A stretch of DNA of 64,000 nucleotides, from positions 1-64,000 of the forward strand of contig MZZL01000044.1 of assembly GCA_002749535.1 (NCBI GenBank), written 5' to 3'. The translations under genes were made by a program, and so were the position numbers. The DNA comes from Apophysomyces variabilis. Taxonomy: Eukaryota; Mucoromycota; Mucoromycetes; Mucorales; Mucoraceae. Positions 1 through 10,595 of the stretch are shown here, piece by piece (the first letter of the stretch is position 1; the number at the start of each line of letters is the position of its first letter). Below the pieces are notes generated by a model, which was not told where the DNA came from, ran no database searches, and saw only the letters and a program-made list of their open reading frames with translations.

Positions 1-935
1 ATCGCCAAACTCCCTGCTATGACCGATCGCATCTCCATCCTCCAAGCAAAGTTTATTCTCCGTTCGCTACATCTTCCCAATGATACCCTCATTTCTCTCC
101 TCCTGCCTACCTTACTTGCCAACTCTCAGAGCCACTGGCAACAATTGACCTGTACTCGTCTCTGGATCCAGCTCCCATCCCCCTACTCTGCCATCACCGC
201 ACGTACACTTAAACAAACCGCTCGCCAGCTTCTACAGACCACATATGAGGCCCGATGCTCCCAGCCAGCGTCAAAGTTACTCCGAGCTTGCCGTCCAGCG
301 TTGGGGNGATGGCGGCTCGGATGGTTGCCTGGTAAACCGCAGCAATGCCAATGCAAAACAGGCCATACCAGCAAATCCCATCTTACCACTTGCCTCCGCC
401 TTCACAATCGACTCCACCTTTCACATTCTATCACTGCTGATCCGATCTCCTACATACTGAACCAGCTTCCAAAAGCTCGGCCCTCATCTGCACGGCGCCA
501 AGCCTACTGGCTCTGCATCTGGCCCATCCTCTGCGAAACCCTTGTGCAAATCGACTACTACTGCCATGGAAAACCCTGCCCTCCATTTGACCCTGCCCTC
601 GGACTCCCACTTCTGAAGTGGCTGGAAGACACTCCCCCTTGACCCGTCTTTATTATGATTATTAAAAAAAAAACAAAAAAAGCCTCAGGATTCTTCTTCT
701 AAAAAGTCATCTCTTTGTTTTCATTTTCATTTTCATATTCTTCCTCTACCCTTCTCCTTCCATATAACTATCTTTTTGCCTTTCCCATCTTCCATTGTGT
801 TGTTTCTCTTTCCCTTTTCCCTGTTCCACTGTTCAGGGTTTTTTTTAATGGACTGTTCCTTTACAGACCGGACGAGAGCAATTAGGCTTAAACAAGCGTG
901 TGTTCACCGTCATAAATAAAAAATTAAAGATTTTC
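1..935 (+). mobile_element. LINE-type retrotransposon, 3' portion (copy 1, enters from left edge)
   Basis: The stretch holds the C-terminal end of a reverse-transcriptase-type ORF followed by a 3' tail. The tail contains a conserved block, accgg-cgagagc followed by a caccgt-ataaat motif (about 868-930). A diverged copy of the same ORF end and the same tail lies at 10596-11646, which is what identifies the element. The 5' part is outside the window. The right limit is estimated from where similarity between the two tails stops. A single ambiguous base sits at 307. Clade assignment is not possible from this fragment. Confidence 0.6.
19..642 (+). pseudogene. C-terminal fragment of a LINE reverse-transcriptase polyprotein
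   Basis: The frame is open for about 207 codons and ends in TGA. It contains a motif like ILQAKFILRSLHLPNDTL. A Cys/His knuckle follows (CQC, then H and C spaced as in the C-terminal zinc finger of fungal LINE ORF2). The same order is found in the second copy (YLQAKFLLRAHSLPNDALL; CPRC...HH...C). The reverse-transcriptase catalytic core lies outside the window, so this is only the tail end of the polyprotein. An N at 307 leaves one codon unresolved. It is judged non-functional as seen, though it may belong to a longer element to the left. Confidence 0.55.
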
Positions 936-1710
936 ACCGTTACCTCTAAAATATAGTCCCCCCCTAAACTCTATTTTGTGGAAACGTGGTTTATCACTTT
1001 TAAAGAAGTGACAGTGTTGGTAGTTACTAACAACTTAATCTTTCACGTAGTGAGAATGTAAAGCTGTCAGGAACGGATGAATCGAACAGTCAGCCATCAT
1101 CAGACGTGCCTTTCTCCTTTGACTCCGAATAACTGGCTGCTATGACATGAATCCTTTACTCAAATTTGATTAGCGGAAAGTATTTTTAAGGTTCAATGTT
1201 ACTGTACAGCTGCTAGCTTCTCTCGGGTTGGAAGGGATGATAATCGTTAGTAACCGCCTTTATTCGTTGATTTACAAAATCTACTATTACATCGGTCTAG
1301 CAAAGACATGTAATCAATCTCTACGACCGATCCCTTTGTCAGTTTGTTCCACTGCTTGTTTCCTAGGAGAAATTTAACTCTACTTTGCAAGAACACAATG
1401 ACTCCCTGTTTGCTTGCAGTTAGGAACTATATGCTATTCCCAGAACTAAGAGGATTAGAACTTGTGCTGGGTATTACACCTATATTCCCAAGTATGGAAA
1501 GATGATCTTATTTTTTCCAACTAACCTTTATTAACATAAGTTGGAAGATCAAGAAGTTACGACGTTTTTTACGTGCTAAAATAAAACCAGGTCAACAACC
1601 CACACGTGATTTTAAGTTGGTTTGTTGTGCTGCTGCCTTTTTTTTTCTTCTTTTCCCAGCACCTCCCGGTTTCCTTCTGTTCTCCTGACTCTCCATGTCA
1701 CTTCATTAAC
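936..1710. other. Non-coding stretch and 5' leader of the LRR gene
   Basis: No convincing coding sequence is present. Just upstream of the start codon at 1711 there is a pyrimidine-rich tract (about 1635-1690) typical of fungal leaders. No clear TATA box was recognised. Confidence 0.5.
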
Positions 1711-3803
1711 ATGGGTCAACACACCAGCAAACACCATGCTCCTCTTACATTTGGATACGTTAACAGAAATGAAAGTGAAGAAGGCTTGGCAGAGCAGACG
1801 CTCGAGGAGGATAAAACAGTAACAGACTTTGTCCTTGCCAACCCCCAACTTTATAAGCTTGAAATCACTTGTCAAAATAACTGTTCTGCAAGCCGGAGGG
1901 GTACAGACAGCAACGGGAACAAGACTGATGCCCTGTCATCGGTATCTGAGAACGTTGTGGCAGCAACCATCATTGACGAGGAATGCAAGCACTGTCGTCA
2001 GTTGAAACGGCTGTCGCTGATACGACGAGACCTAGAAAAAGATTTGGCTTATATTGATGAAACCTATTACCCCGATATCAAACATTACATCTCACAAGGG
2101 GTTTGTGCAGAAAATGGCATGATCCATCCCAGTACACAAACTGAACGTACAGCTGACGAGGACAAAAATCTGGATAAACTCACCGTGGGGGACGTGGCGC
2201 CACGTACTCAAAGACCGAGGAGATTAACAGGACCCTCCATGGCTGTGGATCTTACGGGAAAGTCCCTTGTTAAACTTAGTCCTAGCATTGGCTATCTGGA
2301 TAACTTAACCAAGCTCAATCTGTAAGTACAGAAATCGATCTATAGGAGCATAGTCATGCTAATCATTACATCAGATCTCAAAATCAGATGACCAGTTTAC
2401 CTCCTGAAGTCGGGTATCTCAAGAACTTGCGTGCTTTGAACACTTCACACAATCAACTAAAAACGATTCCAGACACCATTGCTTTCCTATCCAAGTTGAA
2501 AATACTAAACCTGAGTCACAACAATATCACTTATCTTCCGCCATCCATTGGCTTACTACCCAAGCTTCAATATATGATTCTTAACAACAACAAATTGGAA
2601 GAGATTCCCAGGGAACTGGCTCAGCTACGCGACCTAGCCCGCTTAACATTGTCACACAATCCTTTAGAAGCAATCCCTGCAGAGATCGCTACGCTTAAGT
2701 CATTGAAGCTCATGGCAGACCACTGTGAGTTTGTGAATGAATTTACCTACGATGCGCAACACGATCCTCCATCCCTGTTCGAGATCTGTGCCCGTGTTGC
2801 TGTGCGAATAGAACTTCCGATCCCTAGCGATCTTCCGCATCATATCAAGGATTATCTGGGCCGCAGCCAGACGTGCTCATTTTGTGGAGGGCCATACTTT
2901 GATTCGTATGTAACACGAGGTCGATTTATTCAACGCACTGCGAGGCCAACCATAGCACTAGAGTACAGATTATGTGCAGCCCATTGGAGTGACAATGAAG
3001 ACAGAATCATGGCTATGTTTGCAGAGTTACCCGCTAATGCCATTATGAAGAAAACAAACGATCATCCAGTAGTGAATACGGACGGGTTAGACCAACCATC
3101 AAGAACAGTCAATCGGAGTCGAGGATATAGCGATAGTTTCCAATCTCTTCCTGGTTCACCCAAGTTATCTGCTTCACCTTCTTCCTCCTCTTTGTTATCC
3201 GGAAGATCTGATTCGACATCCTCATTTAGTCCGGCTAGAGCAGATTCTTTCTCTGACAGCCCAGATAATATGTCGCCAACCATCCCTATTCGTTCATTGA
3301 AGTTTCACCCAAGTCTACCAGGCCTGCCTGTCCTACGCACATCATCTTCCACAGCAAATACGACACGACGTTCATCATCTCCATTGGCACCTCCGAGACT
3401 ACGACAAAGAGCATCCTCAAGTGCTTCTGTTACTAGGCGGATAGCCGAATTTCTTTCACCTCCTAAATCCAACCTTTCTCGCTCTCAAAGCAGCATGGCT
3501 CTACATCAGCAGTTAGTAGAAACTGAATTGGAAACCAGACCATCAGGATCGAATCGAGTGAACGAAGTTCGTCAGGAACAATTAGAAACTGTGGATGGTC
3601 ATGAGCAGGACTCAGATCAGCAATGGGTGAACGGTGTTCATCCAACCGCTTCTTCCAGCATAATGATTGATGAACCAATGAATTCGACTGTACCAAGAGA
3701 CTCGGCAATACAACCTGCGAAAGCACCAGTCGTGGGTGTGTTTCGAGCAGGCTTGGCTCATTTGGAATCGCGACTAACAAGAGACCGTAGTGGAACGGTA
3801 TAA
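1711..3803 (+). CDS. Leucine-rich-repeat protein with predicted N-myristoylation and LRRC58-like Cys module
   Basis: Two exons (1711-2321, 2375-3803) encode 679 aa. The 53-nt intron falls inside an LRR, and splicing restores the repeat as TKLNLSQNQMTSLP. I chose ATG 1711 because the frame upstream has only a GTG. The start also gives MGQHTS, a textbook N-myristoylation consensus (Gly2, Ser6). Domains: an acidic N-terminal region with a CKHC motif (about residue 100), about six LRRs (about 178-320), and a module with CSFC, YFDS and a later C-x2-HW (about 370-410). That module resembles the region after the LRRs in animal LRRC58. A long Ser/Pro-rich tail, probably disordered, completes the protein. 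Inferred role: a membrane-tethered signalling or ubiquitin-adaptor scaffold. Function is not established. The gene converges on lipase A. Confidence 0.85.
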
Positions 3804-4204
3804 GCTGCATGTGTTCACACTGGATGTAGCGCATGTAACTTTTGCATTAGGCGATACATGTAAATATTCTTTACAAGCGGTTTTGTTAGAGTGCTATGCA
3901 TGTCTTTTTTTTCTCTTTGTTACCCAAAGATCAATACATAACAAACGTATCGCTTATCCTTTTGACCTTATGTTATCTAATAGCGATTAATGTTCCGTGC
4001 TACTTATATTTATCAGTTTTCAAAAAGTCAGTTAGGTATCAAAGCTCACGCCTAAAAGCGCTGCACAACTATAATGACGTAGTGAAGGAACCGTAGCTTA
4101 GTCAGAGACTAGACAAGGTGCGTTTAATTCTAGCTTGGCTTTATTAGAGCCTTAAATTTGTGTATAAAAATCGTAAAAAAGTGGATTTCGATAAGACATT
4201 CTCC
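3804..4204. other. Intergenic, between convergent LRR and lipase A genes
   Basis: AT-rich DNA holding the 3' flanks of both genes. Short open frames exist but none has a recognisable family or conserved features. Confidence 0.5.
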
Positions 4205-4299
4205 TACTATTCCAGAACAACAAATAAATATCTGCTTCTGACAATGATAACAAGCAGGATCAATATCAATTACGGACCATTACGTGGACGCTTTAGGAC

Positions 4300-5785
4300 T
4301 TAAAGGCAAAGGCCTTCATTAATGCCAAAGTATCTAAAAAAAAAAAGAATAAAGACACTTAGACCCCGAGCTCAGTATTAATTCAGCACTTACTCCAAAT
4401 GATCAGTTACACTGTATAGGGGTGCAATTGAATTGGAGCATTTGTTTGACTCAAGGTTGCTTTCACAAATACCTATGAAAACATTAGAACGTAGAACACA
4501 TTAAATGGAATTTAAGCTTAGTACGTACGGACATGGGACGGTTCCTTGTAAATCCAATTTTCAACACCAGCGTGAAGATATCCCATAGCTTCAGGGGGAA
4601 CGTGGGCCACAACTATAAGATTTGCATGAGATAGGTGAATATAGATTGACTCAATGGTTTCTTTACCATCACGTTCGTGGACAATTCTTGTGAATTGAAT
4701 GCCAGTGCTGTCCACGTAGTACGCAAACTCGGGATTACCAACGCGAGGACCACCAGCTGTTATCACCTTCATATTTTTGGCGCTGAACCTCTTGTCGCGC
4801 TGGTAAAGATCTAAAGCGGCAAGAAGGGATTGAGCAGCACCAAGGGAATGCCTTTTGTACAGTAGAAAACCCATCTGATATTAGTGATGATCTCAGAGGG
4901 TAAATAGAAAAGTGAAATTACCCGCCGGTGACGATCTCATAATCAGGATACTTGGTTATCTGATCTTGCATGGTAGGCACAACAGTTGCTGCAGCTTCCT
5001 TATAACCATCGTAGAAACCTGTAGCGGAAAGTTAAATCTCGGGCAATATCTACAATACGTGTCACGACTTACCGGAAAACACTTTTGCGCCTTTGACTGG
5101 AGTATAGTCTGTAAGAGCGTATTTGAGATCCTAACATATGGATTAATCATTTGATGTTGTGATTATACACGATAAAACGCCTTACTGCAATAAGATTGTT
5201 GATAGAGTTGGTGCCTGAATATCAATTATTAGCATTTTACATTACAACGTCTCTTCCCCTTTCGCTTAAATTTTTACCTCGGAAAATCAAATAGATCGTC
5301 TTTTTGGCGTCGCTTCTGATAATATAACCCGTAATACCGTATGTTTCGGTCACAAAGGTAGTAATGATCTTGGCATCGGGCACGGTTGATAAGCAATGAA
5401 CACAGTCCCACTTATTACCAAGGTACACGGAAGGACAATAAGCAGTAGAAATGACACCAGCGTAGAATTCGAGGTCGGCCACCTGAGCTGCCGTAGCGGT
5501 GACTACGGTGACGTTCCCATTATCGTCAGGTGGCGGTAGAAGAATGTTTTTAGCCGTAGTAACTAAGGACATTCCGTATGCCTGAGGGTCGACATCAGAA
5601 AGCGGGCCATTCCTTTCGATAGCATCTCGTTCAGCAGTGAGATCACCAGGGAAGGAAGGTGTACGCGCAGGCTGAACACGACTTGCAATGATTGGAGGGA
5701 GGGCGTCACTCAAAGCTGAAGGTGCAGCCTGAGCGGCAAGGAATGCAGTAGCAATAAGCTGGAGGGCAATGTGCACAGAACGCAT
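4300..5785 (-). CDS. Secreted class 3 triacylglycerol lipase (lipase A)
   Basis: Hydrolyses triacylglycerols outside the cell and belongs to the Rhizomucor miehei/Rhizopus lipase family. Eight exons on the minus strand: 5785-5278, 5214-5186, 5130-5073, 5018-4922, 4851-4667, 4612-4529, 4472-4394, 4333-4300. They encode 357 aa, close to the 363-392 aa of family precursors. A signal peptide (residues 1 to about 21) and a propeptide precede the catalytic domain. Visible features: STAYC and WDCVHC cysteines, FRGTNS with the oxyanion Thr171 and lid, GHSLG with Ser233, Asp292 in HERDVV, His345 in TDHLE, and the final YFGINEGLCL. The triad spacings of 59 and 53 match the family. The model gives GGHSLG, one Gly more than the usual TGHSLG. 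It shares every exon length with lipase B at 14243-15742. Confidence 0.92.
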
Positions 5786-5866
5786 GATAAAGAAGGAAGG
5801 ACCGGGAAAAGGAAGGATCGACAACTTGTGGGTGAATAGTGAGAGAGATGCGGAAAATCGACTGCA

Positions 5867-5874
5867 TTTATATA
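5867..5874 (-). promoter_or_regulatory. TATA box of lipase A
   Basis: The minus strand reads TATATAAA, about 85 nt upstream of the ATG at 5785. The leader between them is rich in CT. The corresponding site in lipase B reads TACATAAA. Confidence 0.55.
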
Positions 5875-7297
5875 GGAATCAATCAGCTATGTAACTGAGT
5901 TGAGGTTGAACTTTATCACACGGACTCCACAGTGGGGTAGAGGTCTTGATTTGTCTTAAGGTAGTACTTTGTGCTACATGCATTTTAGCAGTTGACAATC
6001 TTTTAGATATATGTATTCCCAATTACTAGGCGTAAAAAACAACTTCAAAGAAATTATGCTTGTATGCAAGGATTAAGTAACTACAGGATTAAGTTACATA
6101 TTTGGTTACAACGGTTTGCTATTTATCCATAACAGTGGAAAAAGACTAAAAGATCATGATTCAGTTTAATGAAAAGAAGTATATATCGCTCTGTTAAGAC
6201 TATTGTTCAATAGAAACCTACTTGATCCTATGCGAACAGAGCATTCTACTATCACCTCGGTTGAAAGATATCATTTGAAAAGCCCTTGGTGCAGCTAGCA
6301 AGTCAATAAAGGGCTCTGTTCCTCTATCGTTACATTAACGTTGGCAACACCTTGATTTAGTGCAAATGCGGTAGAAATCGTAGTATGAAATTTTCTGTGT
6401 CACAATAACCCAAATCTCGGTAGATCATTTCCAGGAAGTTGGCATTCTCCTAAAATCACGGCCAATTTTATGCACGCTGCACGATTTTCTTCATACAAGG
6501 TCTCATGGTGCATCTTACACTCCGCGAGCAACATGAATATGAAATGCATTATCTCCACATTTAACGCAGTTTCCCCTGGTTTTTACATCTATTGCTGACA
6601 AGCAAAACAACCGACTTATAGAATCCAGCTGATTTCTTGTCTAGCGATTTTGGCAGCTCCTTACAGTAAAAAACGGTATAATGCAGTTGTAAAGAATGCA
6701 ACGACATTCTTTATTGTAAGCGTCATGCAGTGTGAAGGCTGTCATTACTGTGACATCAGTGTTTCGTTATTGAATAAGGTCAAAGGGACCCTCTGCATGC
6801 AAGAGAGGTGTACACAAGAATGGAGATTGAATTGTACTTATCTAAGACAGGAGATGGTTACTGCTTTTCATTAACTGCAAGATAATACTTCAAAAAACCA
6901 ATTTCCTGGTCCGCTGCAGATTCTAACATTGGTTCTCAAGTCGACTATCTTTTACTTAAACTTGAGCTCGTGAATCAGAAATAGTCCAAAAACCTGTGAT
7001 TCTTTAATGTGAACTTAGTGTAACCAGGAAAAGGAGGCCATTGAACATACAGATCTCTCCCTGCGCTCATATCTCTCCGTTGAAGCTGTTATGATATGGA
7101 ATGTCACACAGACATTTCGATCGGCAGGTCGCATTAGTCCAAGCATTTCAGTGGTCAACTAGAAAAGTCAAGGCGGGAAGCCTTTGAATATTTCTCTTAC
7201 CGTTAAGCCATGAACAAAATGTCAAGTCAAACAGCTTCCTATTACAACTGATTTAATGGTCAATTACATGATGGTCCAGGAATAGGACTAACTGGTA
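5875..7297. other. Upstream flank of lipase A, non-coding
   Basis: No supported gene. The stretch is the left copy of duplicated DNA also present upstream of lipase B (about 15832-17312). It holds a MITE-like insertion around 6890-7005. Small open frames here are not conserved between the two copies. Confidence 0.55.
6890..7005. mobile_element. MITE-like repeat, partial copy D
   Basis: About 115 bp similar to the family seen at 11706-11916, including 'attggttctcaa' and 'cagaaatag'. It has no counterpart in the right paralogous block, which goes from 'ttgtaccc' straight to 'taatatgaac' (about 16923-16942). The limits are approximate because the paralogs have diverged. Confidence 0.4.
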
Positions 7298-7579
7298 CAG
7301 TTCCCCTCCGCTACTGTTAATGCCTCCGTTAGGCTATACTGATTGAAAATGGACGGGGGGACATTAACGGGGAGGTGCAATGACTCAACGTAGTACAAAA
7401 ATACTGGTTATCCACTAACATTGGCTATGATTAAGCAGTGATACATTTTCACTTTACAATGACCTATGATTCATGTCCGATAAGTGACCTGTCATTGTTA
7501 TCATTCTCTCGGATATACATAAATAAAGTGAATAGTATTGCAAGGAACTGGATAGTTTCAGTACAAAACGGTTGAACAA

Positions 7580-9011
7580 TATGTCTCGCTGACTACCGCT
7601 CAAAAAACGGCACTCTTCAAAAAGAAAACCGATAATCCGCGTTTAACCCATGCGCAGTTGTCGGCCTGGGCTAAAGATGAGTTCAAGTTGGGAAAGCCAC
7701 CAAATATCACTACCATATTCAAGCTCTTGAAGCGCGCCCGAGAAGATAAAGAAGATTATACATTTCAATGGAAAAAGAAGCAGCGTAGCTGTGCCCATGT
7801 GGTAACACTTAAGTTTAATGACTAATGTGGCTTACAGTTAGTATTCTAGAAATTGGAAGAGGCTTTGGCACTATGGATCCAGGTTGCAGAACGAAATAAA
7901 ATTCAGACGAAATGGGATATAATCAAGAAAGCTGGTCAAAAAATAGCAGAAAAATTGCAAATCCTGGAAAATGAACGAATCAAATTTCCAATGGCTGGCA
8001 GCTTCGTTTTCAAAAGCGATATAGCATTGGGGTATACAGAATCCATGCTGAAGCAGATGCCGTCAGTGAAGAAGCAATAACTACTTCTATAGCATCAATT
8101 AGAGGAAACATTGGTTCTTACCATCCTTGCGATGTATACAATATGGATGAGACAGCGCTGTATTACAGTGAACCACCAGCTACAACAATCTCTAGTGCCC
8201 CCATTCTTGGCAGGAAGGCTGACAAGTCAAGACTTACAATAGCTATTACTGTCAACAGCGATGGTAGCGATGTAGCGCACCCGCTTATTATTGGAAAACA
8301 TGAGAAACCAAGATGCTTCGGAGGCAAACCCGGTAATAGACTTGTTTAAACTTGGGAGACTTCACTAACCAAACATATAGCTCATCTTCTAGATTTCCAC
8401 CAATATTTTTTTAACTCGACTTCCTGGATGACAGGAGACATATTTACGATATACCTGATGCGTTTTGATGATTCTATGCGAGAAAAAGGTCGAAAGTACT
8501 CTTGTTACTTGACAATTTCTCCAACCATCGATATCAATACAACACAACAAACGTAGAGTTGCTCTATCTTCCTGCAAATACAACCGCAAAGCTACAATCT
8601 TTGGATGATTCGAACCTTTAAAGCTCATTATCGGTAATGAAAAATGCATATAAAAATGAATGTTACTTACTATTTGTTTAGAAACCTACAATATGAAAGA
8701 GCCTATAATGCCATTACTTTATAGGTGCGTGGACTACAGCCAGTAGAAAACCCGTTCAAGATCGACCAGCGTCATAAAATGAGGTGGATTGCGATGGCTT
8801 TGAAAAGGTTTCAAAACAAACGATACAGAACTGCTGGCAGAAGACGAGACTGATTGGCGATGGAGAAGTCAGTCGTTTTAGCGAACCTGAAGAATGCAAA
8901 GCTGCCAAAGAACAACTCATGTTGCATTGTCAAGGCATTTATGGTCCAGATGTTGCCGGGAAAGTTGATATAGACTTGGAACCGGTTGAGGAACGCAAAG
9001 CAACTCGGCCA
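7580..9011 (+). pseudogene. pogo-like transposase pseudogene, copy 1
   Basis: The frame starts without a usable ATG (a Tyr-Val-Ser-Leu reading near 7580). It encodes a CENP-B/Psq-type helix-turn-helix N terminus (KPPNITTIFKLLKRAREDK). A probable short intron ends at 'tattctag' (7850) before EEALALWIQVAER. A one-base deletion in 'caaatttcc' (about 7985) shifts the frame relative to copy 2. Further on, the catalytic motif YNMDETALYY and the second-Asp region (LLLDNFSNH) are readable with more frame breaks, as is the LQSLD end. The pseudogene stops at the N at 9012. It cannot make an intact transposase. Confidence 0.7.
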
Positions 9012-9012
9012 N

Positions 9013-10369
9013 CAAATTGCAAATCCCGGAAAACGAACGAATCAAATTTTCCAATGGCTGGCAGCATCATTTTCAAAAGCGATATAGCATTGGGGTACAC
9101 AGAATCCATGGTGAGGCAGGTGCTGTCGATGAAGAAGCAATAACTACTTCTATAGCATCAATTAGAGGAAAGAATGCTTCTTACGATCCTTGCGATGTAT
9201 ACAACATGGATAAGACTGCGCGCTGTATTTCAGTGAACCACCAGCTACAACAATCTCTAGTGCCCCCATTCTTGGCAGGAAGGCTGACAAGTCAAGACTT
9301 ACAATAGCTATTACTGTCAACAGCGATGGTAGTGATGTAAGGCACCCGCTTATTATTGGAAAAACATGAGAAACCAAGGTGTTTCGGAGGCAAACCCGGT
9401 AATAGACTTGTTTAAACTTGGGAGACTTCACTAACCAAACATATAGCTCATCTTCTAGGTTTCCACCAATACTTTTGTAACTCGACTTCCTGGATGACAG
9501 GAGACATATTTAGGATGTACCTCACGCGTTTTGATGATTCTATGCATGAAAAAGGTCGAAAAGTACTCTTGTTACTTGACAATTTTTCCGGGCATCGATG
9601 TCAATACAACACAACGAACGTTGTGTTGCTCTATCTTCCTGCAAATACAATTGCAAAGCTACAACCTTTGGATGCTGGTATCATTCAAACCTTTAAAGCT
9701 CATTATCGGTAATGTAAAAGTGCAAGTAAAAATGAATGTTACTTACTATTTGTTCAAAAATCTACAATATGAAAGAGCCTATAATGCCATTACTTTAAAG
9801 GTGCGTGGACTACAGCCAGTAGAAAACCCGTTCAAAGTTGACCAGCGTTATGCAATGAGGTGGATTGTGATGGCTTTGAAAAAGGTTACAAAACAAACGA
9901 TACAGAACTGCTTGCAGAAGACGAAACTGATTGGCGATGGAGAAGTCAGTCGTTTTAGCGAACCTGAAGAATGCGAAGCTGTCAAAGAACAACTCTTGTT
10001 GCATTGTCAAGGCATTTATGGTCAAGATGTGGCTGGAAAGTCGATATAGACTTGGAACCGGCTGAGGAACTTAAAGCAACTCGGCCACAAAGTGAGGATG
10101 ATATCATTGATATCCTCTTACTGGAAAAAGAGATTGATGCTACAGAAAAGGAGGCACGACAAGAAGAAAAAAGAGATGATGATGATTGTGGTGTCAAGCT
10201 CTCAACGAAAGAAAAGCTTACGAAGGTCAAGGAGGTTATATTTTTCCTTGATGATGACACTCATGGTGAGCTGAAGAACCAACTGCGAGTGTTACGGGAT
10301 GAACTTCATCGAGAGTGTCTTCAAAATCAAACACAATCTTTGATTACTTCACATTTTTCTAAACAATAA
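9013..10369 (+). pseudogene. pogo-like transposase pseudogene, copy 2 (no N terminus)
   Basis: Starts abruptly after the ambiguous base, in the middle of the gene (PENERIKFSNGW). Motifs: RIHGEAGAVDEEA, then NMDKTA (first catalytic Asp) directly followed by a frameshift. Then come LLLDNFSGH (second Asp) and QPLDAGI (third Asp), with 30 residues between the second and third. The acidic C-terminal region ends at TAA 10367-10369. The overall layout is that of pogo/Fot-like transposases. It is inactive because it lacks the DNA-binding domain and carries frameshifts. Confidence 0.7.
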
Positions 10370-10578
10370 ACGCGTTATAAACTGCCTTCAGTTTGGGAAG
10401 TAGGCTAATATTTTGCTTTTTAAAGAAAACCTTGATTCCGTCTCAACCCCCCTATAGACATTGGATCATGAAATTAGTGAGCGATTGAAAATTTTATAAG
10501 TGTTTCTTCGGGAATCTGAAAATCCTTGAAAATAGGCGGGGGTTGACATTAACGGGGATTGACAATATCGGGGGGCAT

Positions 10579-10595
10579 TGTACTGTGCATAAGGC
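10579..10595. repeat. Target-site duplication, left, of LINE copy 2
   Basis: TGTACTGTGCATAAGGC here and TGTACTGTGTATAAGGC at 11647-11663 differ at one position of 17. They flank the LINE fragment exactly. The repeat overlaps the right terminus of the pogo element, so the LINE landed at the transposon edge. Confidence 0.75.

Larger units (their letters stand above)
7298..10585 (+). mobile_element. pogo/Tigger-like DNA transposon, degenerate, internally repeated
   Basis: The left end CAGTTCCCCTCCG follows a TA at 7296-7297. The right end, read on the opposite strand, begins CAGTACAATGCCCCCCG. Similar subterminal GC-rich blocks containing 'acattaacgggg' lie at both ends (about 7353-7373 and 10540-10556). 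The interior carries transposase remnants of the DDE_1 (CENP-B/Tigger) class. The central part is present twice, joined at an ambiguous base at 9012. The insertion splits the lipase A duplication block. Confidence 0.75.

Noticed and set aside
6650..6874. 74-codon open frame upstream of lipase A
   Set aside because: The paralogous sequence upstream of lipase B does not keep the frame, so it is not a conserved gene.
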